This document shows, in pieces, positions 17,231-25,883 of a stretch of DNA of 25,883 nt. Origin of the DNA: Trichomonas tenax (Eukaryota; Parabasalia; Trichomonadida; Trichomonadidae); the NCBI GenBank assembly GCA_023091735.1, contig JALKBU010000751.1, forward strand, positions 1 through 25,883, written 5' to 3'. The position numbers were made by a program, and so were the translations under genes. The notes beneath the pieces were generated by a model. That model saw only the letters and a list, made by a program, of their open reading frames with translations. It ran no database searches and was not told where the DNA came from. Position 1 is the first letter of the stretch; every line of letters starts with the position of its first letter.

Positions 17231-17892
17231 ATATTTATGGCCTGCATAATGTAGTTTCATTCTTTGTGATCAACCCAAATTGTTGCATAAAAATTGATAA
17301 AAACTTGACTATAAGCCATACCTTTCTAAATTTAGCTTTTCTTGGTTATAGCTAATTGATACCTTAAATATGAAGTCATGTTACACTTTTTTAAGGAAAA
17401 ATGGAGGAAAATTAAATACAACTTTCTTATGAATTTCTATTTGGATGTGAATCTTAAAAATGCGGTCATGTGTTACCTTACCACTCCCCTATATATGTGT
17501 TGCTTTGTAAGCTTCAAAACATTACCAATGCAATGATTTCACAACTTTCAAAGCTTAGCAATCTTTGCTTTAGATTTTACTTGTCAGGAAATTAGTTTAC
17601 GCGTCATATATAATTTGAGCATAATCATCAAAAAATCATAAAACAATCATTAGGAACAGATTTTATGATGAACATAATTACCAAAGTATTATTAATTGAT
17701 AAGCAATATTAGGCATAATTTTTGTGTCTGATAAATTAATTCGTCAAACAATTATTTACATGACAAAAATACCAAAAAGCAGGGGTTGGTCAATGATGGA
17801 AAATTGGGGTGAATAATTTTCCGCCATTTTTGTAGATAACCAGATAGAGAACACGGGAAAAGCGAAAAATGAAATATTTCGCGAAGGTCACT
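17231..17892. other. AT-rich spacer upstream of eIF5B
   Basis: No gene seen. One more copy of TTTACATGACAAA lies at 17755-17767, the same 13-mer found four times in the first 300 bp. The remaining DNA is ordinary AT-rich sequence. Confidence 0.4.
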
Positions 17893-17963
17893 AATGAGGC
17901 GGTCATACAAAAACAAAAAAAAATATATTTGAATGAGGCGGTCATATAAAAACAAAAAAAAAT
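17893..17963 (+). promoter_or_regulatory. Tandem 39-bp promoter unit with two initiators before eIF5B
   Basis: AATGAGGCGGTCATA begins at 17893 and again at 17932, exactly 39 bp apart, each followed by C/T, AAAAAC and an A-tract. The first 32 positions differ at one base. Each copy contains TCATA, a match to the trichomonad initiator TCA(C/T)(A/T), with A at 17905 and 17944. The downstream A is 18 nt from the ATG at 17962, a typical short 5' UTR. In the first copy the base triplet that would be ATG is ATA, so only the second copy supplies a start codon. Confidence 0.65.
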
Positions 17964-19983
17964 GCTGATTGATGATATCGACTTAGACAGCGGCAGCGAT
18001 TCGGGCGAACAGAAGCCAGAAAAGAAGCAGCCGGAGGCCCCATCTTCCTGGGACGCTCCAGAGCCAGAAGAGGAAGAAGAAGAAGAGGAACCAGCTCCAA
18101 AACAACTAGAAATCAATGAAGAACCAAAGGAAACAAAGCAGGAGCAGACAAGCAAGAAATCTACATTTATACCAATGGAAGTAGTCCCAGAACACCAGAG
18201 ATCTCCAATCTGCGTTATTATGGGTCATGTCGATACAGGTAAGACAAAGATCTTAGATAAGATCCGTAAATCTAACGTCCAGGATGGCGAAGTCGGTGGT
18301 ATCACACAGCAAATTGGTGCCACATATTTCCCAGAGTCCGAAATCAAGAGGAGAACATCATTCTTCAAGGATATGTTCAAGCTCGAGTACACCATTCCAG
18401 GTCTTTTGATCATTGATACTCCAGGACACGAATCTTTCTCAAACCTTCGTTCTCGTGGTTCATCTCTCTGTGATATCGCTATTTTGGTTATCGATATCAT
18501 GCACGGTATCGAAAACCAGACAATCGAGTCACTCCAGATGCTCGTACAGAAGAAAGTTCCATTCATCGTCGCTCTCAACAAGATCGACCGTCTTTCCGGC
18601 TGGCAGTCGAAGGAATGGAGAGAGTTCGCCAAAGGTGTCAAAGAACAGGACCAACACACAATGACCCAGTATCAGAAGGGTCTTCAGCGCGTTATCACAG
18701 AGCTCGGTCAGCAGGGACTCAACGGTATCCCATACAACAGATGGAGAGTCTCAGAGAAAATCCAGCTCGATGAAGTTCCAATTGTCCCAACATCAGCCAT
18801 CACTGGTGAAGGTATCCCAGATCTTCTCGCTCTTCTTCAGCTCCGTGCTCAGATCCAAATGAAGAACCGCCTTACATCCAAGAACGAGCTTCAATGCACA
18901 GTTCTCGAAGTTAAGCTTGAGCAGGGTATGGGTACAACACTCGATGTCATCCTCGTCAACGGTGTTCTCAACGTTAACGATACAATCGTCCTCGCAGGTA
19001 TGAACGGCCCGATTGTTTCACACATTCGAGCACTGCTCACGCCGCAGCCTATGAAGGAAATCAGAGTCAAGTCAGAGTACATTCACCACGACAAGATCTA
19101 CGCTGCCATGGGTTGCAAAATCTCAGGCCCAGACCTTCAGAACGCTATTGCAGGTTCCGAACTTTTCGTCGCTCGCTCTGAGGAGGAAATCGAGATGTAC
19201 AAGGAGCGTGTCAACGCTGATATCTCCTCTATCACAGAGTCTGTCAACAAGGGTGAAGACGGTCTTCTTGTCCAAGCTTCAACACTCGGTTCCCTTGAAG
19301 CCCTTCTTTCATACCTCAAGACCAAGGGCGTCAACGTTTGCGCCGTTGGTATCGGTCCACTCTTCAGAAAGGACATCCTTCAGATCCAGAACATTGCTCA
19401 GCGCAATCCTAAGTTCTCTTGCGTTCTCTGCTTCAACGTCAAGGTTGACCCAGATGCCAAGAAGTTCGCTCAGGAGAACGACATCAAGATCTTCGAAGCT
19501 GAAATCATCTATCACCTTACAGACATGTACGAGAAGTTCCTTGAGGACCTCAAGGTCAAGGAGAAGGAAGCTGCTAGAGCACGTGCTGTCTGGCCAGTCG
19601 AGATCCAGTACCTCGAGAAGGCTATGATCCACAGATCCAAGCCAATCATCATCGGTGTCAAGGTCTTGGATGGCATCCTCAAGAAGGGCACGCCACTCTC
19701 CACAACAGGCGAGAACCCGAGATGGCTCGGCACAGTTGAATCCATCCAGGTCAACAACCAGCCAATCGATGAGGCCAAGATGGGTATGGAGTGCGCTATC
19801 TGCATCAAGGAACCACCGAACTGGAACCCAGAAGCCGACAAGGACTTCAAACCAAAGGATAAGTTTGTCGCAAGACTCAATAGAGAGCTTATCGACCTCT
19901 TGAAGGCCTATTTCCGCGACGATTTGGCACGTGAGGACTGGGAGCTTGTTAAGAAGATCAAGTCCTACCTCCACATCATCTAA
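17962..19983 (+). CDS. EIF5B: Translation initiation factor eIF5B (IF2-type GTPase)
   Basis: A 673-residue cytosolic GTPase that joins the large ribosomal subunit at the end of initiation. After a short acidic, charged N-terminus (1-75, much shorter than in yeast or human) comes the G domain: G1 GHVDTGKT at 87-94, switch I GGITQQIGAT at 111-120, G3 DTPGH at 151-155, G4 NKID at 205-208 and G5 TSAITGEG at 276-283. Beta-barrel domain II follows, then domain III (containing GLLVQASTLGSLEALLSYLK) and domain IV (with PIIIGVKVLDGILKKGTPL), ending YFRDDLAREDWELVKKIKSY as in other eIF5B proteins. The glutamate-rich 36-43 stretch is typical of the disordered tail. Codons are distinctly richer in C/G at third positions than in neighbouring genes, consistent with high expression. 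It is intact and complete. Confidence 0.97.
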   Translation: MLIDDIDLDSGSDSGEQKPEKKQPEAPSSWDAPEPEEEEEEEEPAPKQLEINEEPKETKQEQTSKKSTFIPMEVVPEHQRSPICVIMGHVDTGKTKILDKIRKSNVQDGEVGGITQQIGATYFPESEIKRRTSFFKDMFKLEYTIPGLLIIDTPGHESFSNLRSRGSSLCDIAILVIDIMHGIENQTIESLQMLVQKKVPFIVALNKIDRLSGWQSKEWREFAKGVKEQDQHTMTQYQKGLQRVITELGQQGLNGIPYNRWRVSEKIQLDEVPIVPTSAITGEGIPDLLALLQLRAQIQMKNRLTSKNELQCTVLEVKLEQGMGTTLDVILVNGVLNVNDTIVLAGMNGPIVSHIRALLTPQPMKEIRVKSEYIHHDKIYAAMGCKISGPDLQNAIAGSELFVARSEEEIEMYKERVNADISSITESVNKGEDGLLVQASTLGSLEALLSYLKTKGVNVCAVGIGPLFRKDILQIQNIAQRNPKFSCVLCFNVKVDPDAKKFAQENDIKIFEAEIIYHLTDMYEKFLEDLKVKEKEAARARAVWPVEIQYLEKAMIHRSKPIIIGVKVLDGILKKGTPLSTTGENPRWLGTVESIQVNNQPIDEAKMGMECAICIKEPPNWNPEADKDFKPKDKFVARLNRELIDLLKAYFRDDLAREDWELVKKIKSYLHII

Positions 19984-20280
19984 TTTTCATTTTATATTAT
20001 ATATTGCTTTTTTTTTCGTCTACTATATAAAGGAACTCTAATAAGATCGTATATATAGTTACTTCTATTTTTCTTATATACGATTATTTTCAACTCAAAT
20101 CTGAACTTTGCTATGAAGCTCCAATTTAATAATGTTTTGGAACTTGCTATTGCATAGCAATTATCTCATTAATCCAATCATAATACAGCTCAGTTTTCAA
20201 GCAACTAAGAAAATTTTCAAAATCGGTCTTTAGTGTTTAAATTTAGAGAACACATTTAATCAATTAGTGGATATTTATAT
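19984..20280. other. 3' flank of eIF5B, no gene
   Basis: AT-rich. It contains a small hairpin, TTGCTAT-TGC-ATAGCAA, near 20145-20162 and nothing else I can support. Confidence 0.4.
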
Positions 20281-20463
20281 ATGCGAGAAAATTCATTAAG
20301 TAGTGTTACTTTTCAATCAAAAGTTACCCGCATCGAAAACCTTTCTTTATACGGGTGTTCAACTTTACAAAAAGTTACATTTCCTGATGCTTTGACATGC
20401 ATAGGTGGCTCATCGTTTGCTGGCTGCATTGGGTTAGCTTCATTCAAAGTTTGTTTTAAAATT
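20281..20463 (+). pseudogene. Fragment of a BspA-type leucine-rich repeat protein
   Basis: The frame from ATG 20281 contains about two copies of the 23-residue Treponema-type LRR: SVTFQSKVTRIENLSLYGC and LQKVTFPDALTCIGGSSFAGC, with the usual GCxxL and SFxxC ends. The similarity stops after GLASFK, and the frame then runs into AT-rich spacer and stops at about 20484. Full BspA-like proteins in trichomonads have many such repeats and are often surface proteins. Two repeats with no signal peptide or anchor indicate a broken piece. Confidence 0.7.
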
Positions 20464-20484
20464 TCAATAAACTCGTATAATTAA

Positions 20485-22187
20485 TGTGTGCAATAAGTAA
20501 ACTGATTATATTTGTTGCATTTTTCATTAATGATATTCTTCTAATTTCATATGAAAATGATTGTTTGAAATATATTGAAATTTAAAAGCATTAGATCTGT
20601 ATTTTGTTGCAGACTGATACAGTTCTTGATGTGATACATTTTACAAATCGCTTTTTAGTTAAAATACTAAAACAATTTAAAATAAAAGATAGGCAGAAAG
20701 GTATGTTAGATCTTTTTTGCTGATATTTTCCAATCAGCTTCAGGATTTAAGTTGTTCAGGCCATGAGGATGTACGCATTGTGATATCGAAGAACTTGTAC
20801 AGAAATTCGCTCAGTTATTCACATTAAAAAAACATATATTATTGAAACAAATTTTTGAAAAATATTTTTGCAATTTAAATTTTTTGACTAAAAAACGAAT
20901 TTATGCAAAAATGAAATCATAAATTTTAATACATAATAGATGCTGAATATAATTTTTCGATTTTCAAAAAACTCATGAACAATGAATGAAATTCATTCAC
21001 ATTAAAACAGGTTTTTGTAGCGTTACGCAAAATGCATCAACTTTACAAATCACTTCAATTTTGTGAGGAAAATTTGCTGCATTTTGCGGCCAAGCAAAAA
21101 TTGAATACTTTTTTGGATTTTGAAATGTTTACTAAATTTTATTTCACTTTTCACTTGTTTACCATTTCGTGCACTACATGCTTGCTGAACAAGCAAAACT
21201 CGAGTAGTGCTGGATTATAAAAAGGATGCGAGACAATTGCTTCCATCCATTTAACAGAGATAGAGAACTGATTTGATCTTTGTCATACATTCGGAATAGA
21301 CACGAATCCAGTCATAGACATATCACACATCATATACATCATCGAATTACAGCAAATTCACAAGAAACATGTTCTTGATTAAATTTGATTGATCGATTAA
21401 ATTTAAAAATTATTGACTTTCTATTATATGTTTGAATTAAATACCAAGAGACATCTAAGATGTACTGTTATTTCGAACTCATCTTAAAATTTTCATAATT
21501 TCGATTTTTTTTGAGACCCAAAACTAATGCTTAGCGAGAAAATTATGATTATACATCAACTGGCAAAAACGGTTTTAATATTATTTATGATGCAATTATT
21601 ATATTTGGAAAATCGAATTATCTGCATTTTTCAAATTTCCATCGTATTAGCGATATTAAATTTAGATTACAATATTAGACTATCCCTCCAATTCTGAGGC
21701 CAAAAAAGTGAGATTTTTAATAACGTACATTCTGCCAGAGGACCTTTATAGGGAGAGAACGAAATATGAGTTGTGTATTCAATTGCATGTTATCGTGATT
21801 ACAAACTAAGAGTCTCGCGAGTGAATTTATTTTTGTAATCAAATATTTAATGATAAAAATGAAGTTTCTTTTGTATACATGATTCTCAGTGTTATGAAAT
21901 ATACAAACGGCACCGTATTACGCGAAATCGAGTGGATATGATGCGAAACCTTTTTGGATCAAATTATCAATTTTTTGAATTGCATTTCAATGTTTGAGAA
22001 GAAGATTAAATATGAACAACGTTCATAACATTACACAGCTGATTCTCATCTATCTTTTAGCAAATTTTGATCGCATTTTATCGATAGAGAAACCGATTTT
22101 CTTTCGCTGTCAAAAAAGTTATATTTTATATTGATGATTAAGTGTTTCGTTAAATTGAGTAATTTCTTAAATCGAGGTTAAAATTAA
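20485..22187. other. Long gene-poor spacer with weak coding relics
   Basis: No intact gene. Two short frames look more protein-like than background. One is at about 20779-20921, plus (reading CDIEELVQKFAQLFTLKKH, no ATG, closed by TAA). The other is at about 21537-21680, plus (reading ENYDYTSTGKNGFNIIYDA, directly after a stop). Neither is recognised; both may be decayed coding sequence. Nested inverted repeats (GCACTAC/GTAGTGC around TGCTTG/CAAGCA) lie at about 21172-21210. Confidence 0.25.
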
Positions 22188-22739
22188 ATGCTTTTGGATC
22201 ATAACTTCATTTTTTCATTGAAGAGGCAGCATACAATCAATGCAAAGGGACTTTTTTCCGCTGAAGAAGATGAAAGACTAATTGGGATCCTGGAAAATGT
22301 TTTAGATGGTGATTTGAAAACAGTAAATTGGTATTCGGTTGCTAAAAAAACGAAAACTAAGAATGCAAGGCAGTGCAAAGACAGATATATGTGCTACCTC
22401 AGAACAGGAATCAGGAAAGAGCCATTTTCCACTGAAAATTATTTGATTCTTAAAATGGTTGAACAATTTGGAAAGAAATGGAGATTGATTTCAAAATTCA
22501 TGGACAACAGAACAGACATAGCCGTTAAGTCTCAATAAAATAAATTGATAAGACATGGTATCAATTTAAACAATGTGATGCTTGTTAGCTCGAATTTACA
22601 ACCAAAGAAAGTGAAACTTGTTCATAAAAAGAAGGCGAAAAAGATTGAACCATTGCTGGATATTCCTACGTTTGATGATGTTATTTTTGACAATTTCAAT
22701 AATTTTGAAACATGCGAAGACGATTTGTTTGATTTGTGA
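22188..22739 (+). pseudogene. Myb-like DNA-binding protein with one in-frame stop
   Basis: ATG 22188 directly follows a TAA. The first Myb repeat (about residues 22-72) contains FSAEEDERLIGIL, NWYSVAKKT and ARQCKDRYMCYL. The second (about 79-125) contains FSTENYLILKMVEQFGKKW, ISKFMDNRTDIAVKSQ, then TAA at 22536-22538, then NKLIRHGINL in the same frame. The stop sits where R3-type helices usually have a tyrosine (KSxYNxL), so TAT/TAC to TAA explains it. The frame continues to TGA at 22737-22739 with a lysine-rich stretch and a very acidic tail (FDDVIFDNF, CEDDLFDL) that could be an activation region. Trichomonad Myb proteins bind promoter elements. As written, the gene gives a 116-residue protein missing half of its recognition helix. 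Confidence 0.75.
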
Positions 22740-23706
22740 ATAAACATATTACTTTTATTAGATGCTACAATTAAATTTATAATGTGTCAAATTATAAAAT
22801 AACCAGTAAAAATCTTTAATAGATATTTTCATAGTTCACAAGATGCAGCATTTTTAAAAATGCTTTTTCATTAAACTTTTCAATATGATTGCTCACATAA
22901 AGATTTTTTTCGATCATAAGAGATGAATTAAAATAGTGCGATGAAATAAAGTCTAAAAGAATTTTTAATTAATGGTTTATGAGGTCTTTGACTATTTGTG
23001 TATACATTTTGCCAAAGATCAATAAGTAGTTGTGGAATTGGTATCTGTATTGAGTGATAGCAAATTAATATATGCAAATTGCTTGAAATCAAGTATCGAA
23101 TATTCGAACAATTCATATTGAAGGAAACAAGTCACTTGTAATAAAAAGTTAGTATTTTTATAGCCATGAATAAGTAACAATGATGTTATCCATAGATAAC
23201 AAATGCCATTTTAAAACAAAAGAAAATCGTTGTGAAATCATCGAATTTTTTGGTCTAATATAAATGCGATATACCCATAAAAACTTGGGTATCGTTTTTA
23301 CATTTACTAATAACTCTGATTATGCAAAAATTCACGTGAAAAACATGAAAAGAAATGAAAAATTTACACGTCAGATTACTATCTACTTGACATAAAATCC
23401 ATTTATTTGTTAAATAGAAACGACAAAAGTTTTATATTATTCATAGATAGTCTATATCGAAAAGAAAATTTGATAATTAGATAAAAAAATTAAAATCGAC
23501 CAGTTTGCTAGGGAATAGGTAATCCATAAGAAAGTAAAAGAAATGGCCGAAGAAAAAATGAGTTATGATGAGTTTTTGATGTTATACAAAAATATATTTT
23601 GCTTAAAAACGAAGGGAGCGCTTTAGAAGCGTAAAAACTAAATAGCCAAAAATATCACGACAATAAATGTAACCCTTTAACGAAATAATTCTTTAGAAAA
23701 AAAGAT
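22740..23706. other. AT-rich spacer, with one short ORF-like element
   Basis: Mostly featureless. A hairpin, TGTTATC-CATA-GATAACA, lies near 23183-23200. A 27-codon frame at 23543-23626 (plus) begins MAEEKMSYDEFLMLYKNIFC and ends in TAG. Its last part shares sequence with elements near 200 and 300. It is too short to call a gene. Confidence 0.3.
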
Positions 23707-24216
23707 TTAAACTGATTGTGTTGGATCCATGATAGCAATGAACTCGGCTTCACTAATATAGCCATCCTTATCGGTATCAAACTCATCAATCATTGCCTGG
23801 AGCTCATCATCTGTCATTGCTTCACCTAATTCGCGAGCAACGCGTCTAAGGTTCTTAATGCTAATCTTTCCTGTATGATCATCATCGAAGAGGGCGAATG
23901 CCTTTCTGATTTCCTCAATTGGATCGCGCTGGGCCATTTTATCTCCAACGACTTCCTGGAATGCCTGGAAGTTGATGGAACCTGTGTTGTCTGGGTCTTT
24001 GTTTTCCATAATTTCGAGGATTTCGTTCTTAGAAACGTCGAAGCCCATTGCGCGCATCGCAACACGCAATTCGTGTTTATCGATAGATCCGCTCTTGTCT
24101 GAGTCGAAAATGTCGAATGCTTCCTTGATTTCGAGGCGCTGGTCCTCAGTGAGCTCAACGCGTGGGCGTCCCTGGCGGCGGACGGATGTACGAGCGGCTG
24201 GTTTGCGTGCAGACAT
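23707..24216 (-). CDS. CETN: Centrin (caltractin), EF-hand protein of basal bodies/MTOC
   Basis: A 169-residue protein, the normal length for centrins. A basic N-terminal tail (residues 1-20, with [16 protein letters not shown]) precedes [18 protein letters not shown] and four EF-hands. Loop 1 [12 protein letters not shown] and loop 4 [12 protein letters not shown] have all canonical calcium ligands. Loop 2 [12 protein letters not shown] and loop 3 [12 protein letters not shown] lack the position-12 glutamate, the usual centrin pattern, so two high-affinity sites are expected. Centrin binds helical tryptophan repeats of Sfi1-type proteins to build calcium-responsive fibres at basal bodies. 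A candidate partner of that kind is encoded at 404-7432. The stop overlaps TAAA, a trichomonad-type polyadenylation context. The gene is intact. Confidence 0.95.
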   Translation of the reverse strand: MSARKPAARTSVRRQGRPRVELTEDQRLEIKEAFDIFDSDKSGSIDKHELRVAMRAMGFDVSKNEILEIMENKDPDNTGSINFQAFQEVVGDKMAQRDPIEEIRKAFALFDDDHTGKISIKNLRRVARELGEAMTDDELQAMIDEFDTDKDGYISEAEFIAIMDPTQSV

Positions 24217-25076
24217 TTTGAATAATAAATAAACGGTTTATTATTAAACTGACAAATACCGTTTTCTTTTTCATGTTTTTTATTTGCTATTCAATGAATG
24301 TGGCCGCTGTTGCTTCGACTTTTTAAATTTGTTTGGGATTTCTCGTTTACTATTTTTGAATTTGGATTGGTTATCATTTTTAGTCTTCGAAATTCATAAT
24401 ATGCAATATGCTTCTGTTATATTGCTTATATTTTGCTTTGTGTGAGATTGTTGTGCATGATATTTTCTATAAAATGTTATGAAATCAAATCTTTTACACT
24501 TTTTGGCTAGCAATAATCCACATATAAAGAGTTCCACTTTTTCCAATATAACATTGGTGAAATATTGAGGTTTTATCGCAAAAAAATTGTTCTTCAAAAA
24601 AATGGCCTTCTTAATGGCCATCTCATCCCCATGAGCTTGTCATTGTACTTTTCTGTAAGTTTTTGCCTTATGGTTTTAGTGTTTCACTGTGGCTTCACTT
24701 TTCCAAATATATATTCGCTAACTCCGCTGCATAAGCGTGCTGAGATATGACAACAATACAGAATCATAAAATACATGACAATCACAGCAGAAATTCTTTT
24801 GAAAAGCAGTTAAAATAAAGAATTAAAATTCATTTCAAAACCCTTATCTTTACAATAGAATCAAAAAGTAAATTTCATTGTGCTGAATACTATCACGAGA
24901 ATTTTAAAAATTCAATATTTGAGTCGACAATTTAAAACAGTTTTGGATACTCCCAACGATATATGTTGATCAATGCATAAACTTACACCAAAAGAATACT
25001 TCTCTATCATGATTTGGGCTTTTTCTGTCTTATATAGTTTCAATATTGAAAAATTCACATCAAAGGCGCATATTGT
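24217..25076. other. AT-rich spacer, no gene seen
   Basis: Frames in this stretch start with non-ATG codons or translate low-complexity AT-rich sequence. A short repeat, ATGGCC-TTCTTA-ATGGCC, lies near 24602-24619. Nothing is recognised. Confidence 0.4.
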
Positions 25077-25343
25077 TTATTCGATAGAACCCTTGGATTT
25101 TAGGAATTGAACGATTTCAATAGAATTCATTTCAATGGCAGTTGATAATGGAGACTTATATCATAATGAAGATAAAATGTGAATGAATGATATCATTTCA
25201 AAATGATGATAAAATGTGAATGATTGATGCCATATCATAATAATGATAAAATGTGAATGATTAATTATTTTCATGTTGACATCAGCTCTATGGTCAACTA
25301 AATATTGAACATTTTCAATGGCAACTGATAATGGAAATTTAGG
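25077..25343 (-). pseudogene. Ankyrin-repeat relic
   Basis: On the minus strand one frame of 89 codons contains two ankyrin-like pieces. From 25343 it reads PLSVAIENVQYLVDHRADVN, then, after a TGA at 25163-25161, SPLSTAIEMNSIEIVQFLKS followed by KGSIE and TAA at 25079-25077. The pattern PLSxAIE...IVxFLxxxGA is that of the large trichomonad ankyrin family. The first piece lacks about five residues in its loop. The two pieces are separated by a 37-bp tandem repeat that encodes non-ankyrin sequence. Upstream the frame is closed by TAA. It is a decayed C-terminal fragment. Confidence 0.7.
25171..25260. repeat. 37-bp tandem repeat, three cores
   Basis: GATAAAATGTGAATGA occurs identically at 25171-25186, 25208-25223 and 25245-25260, exactly 37 bp apart. 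The rest of each unit is partly conserved (ATATCAT and ATGAT words). It lies inside the ankyrin relic. Since 37 is not a multiple of three, the expansion would break a coding frame. Confidence 0.8.
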
Positions 25344-25883
25344 GCAATTAAATTTTTATATGCAAAGTCGGCGAAACTCGTTTTTTAACTCATTGGATTA
25401 ACTTCTTGATAAGTTATTGAACCTCAATGTACAAAATCCTGTTGTGCATGATATATTAAAGAATTAGCTAACAAAGTCTATATTTCATTAAAATATTAGA
25501 TATATCTTGCATCAAAAACATTGATTTGCCATAATGTGCTTTACGCATTATAATATATTATATTCCCATTGTATAGCATTTTATAACGTAAAATAGGCTG
25601 TTGTCGATGATAAATAGGTAAATCTAAGGGAAAAATTTTCCTTCTGCGGTGTAGTCCCTCGACCTTCATAACTTTTTATCTGATCAATATTTTTTCGATT
25701 TGAAAGTACTTTCATGTACATATTGATAGTTGTCTATGCAGTGGTATAAGTGGTATAGTCTATATATCTATCAAATCATTGATTGCATTTCAAATCGTCC
25801 AAAATATACGATTTCCAGCATAAATGTATGCGCTACTATGCAGCATATGATATTTTTATGTGTATTATTGATTCAAATGCCTC
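25344..25883. other. Right-end AT-rich spacer, nothing recognised
   Basis: No supportable frame on either strand. Only short direct repeats such as GTGGTATAAGTGGTATAG near 25741-25758 are visible. Confidence 0.4.

Noticed and set aside
19309..19974. 221-codon frame on the minus strand within eIF5B
   Set aside because: Antisense shadow produced by the strong C-ending codon bias of eIF5B. No motif is seen, and the sense frame is fully explained.
24394..24750. Two short overlapping frames downstream-right of centrin
   Set aside because: One starts at a non-ATG codon and the other lacks an initiator. Composition is that of AT-rich spacer.

Overview
This window is nuclear DNA of a protist. It most resembles a parabasalid (trichomonad such as Tritrichomonas or Trichomonas). 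It is strongly AT-rich, the genes are intronless, and several starts sit 10-35 nt behind a TCA(C/T)(A/T)-type initiator. It also mixes families that are greatly expanded in trichomonads (BspA-type leucine-rich repeats, ankyrin repeats, divergent Myb proteins, cysteine-rich surface-type proteins) with single-copy eukaryotic genes. Species cannot be fixed from the sequence alone.

Layout. At the left edge a secreted or membrane protein gene runs off the window on the minus strand (1-105). A 298-bp divergent spacer holds a repeated 13-mer. It is followed by one 7-kb ORF (404-7432) for a 2342-residue protein, with a basic tryptophan-rich N-terminus that looks Sfi1/centrin-binding-like and a very acidic, repetitive C-terminal half. 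Next is a decayed cysteine-rich gene (7742-9143, minus; one frameshift and one nonsense codon), a small uncertain ORF (9389-9712, minus) and about 2 kb of AT-rich spacer.

From 11821 to 12385 there are five long imperfect hairpins with unrelated stems, centred about every 113-127 bp. They lie directly downstream, on the minus strand, of a truncated and frameshifted NUDIX pseudogene (12390-12802). This is the most unusual structure here.

The centre holds housekeeping-type genes: the recombinase DMC1 (13123-14139, minus), a small coiled-coil protein (14534-14884, minus) back to back with a possible tiny ORF (14893-15063, plus), the Commander subunit COMMD10 (15506-16081, plus), a PH-like/ELMO-like small protein (16437-16958, minus) behind a broken upstream reading frame, and translation factor eIF5B (17962-19983, plus) with a duplicated 39-bp initiator unit at its start.

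The right part is gene-poor and relic-rich: a BspA-type LRR fragment (20281-20463), a Myb gene with one in-frame stop (22188-22739), intact centrin (23707-24216, minus) and an ankyrin-repeat relic (25077-25343, minus) carrying a 37-bp tandem repeat.

Functional links: centrin and the Sfi1-like protein could both belong to the basal-body or MTOC contractile-fibre apparatus. The other genes have unrelated jobs, as expected for a protist chromosome without operons. At least five loci are visibly degraded, so this is a mix of stable core genes and decaying family members.
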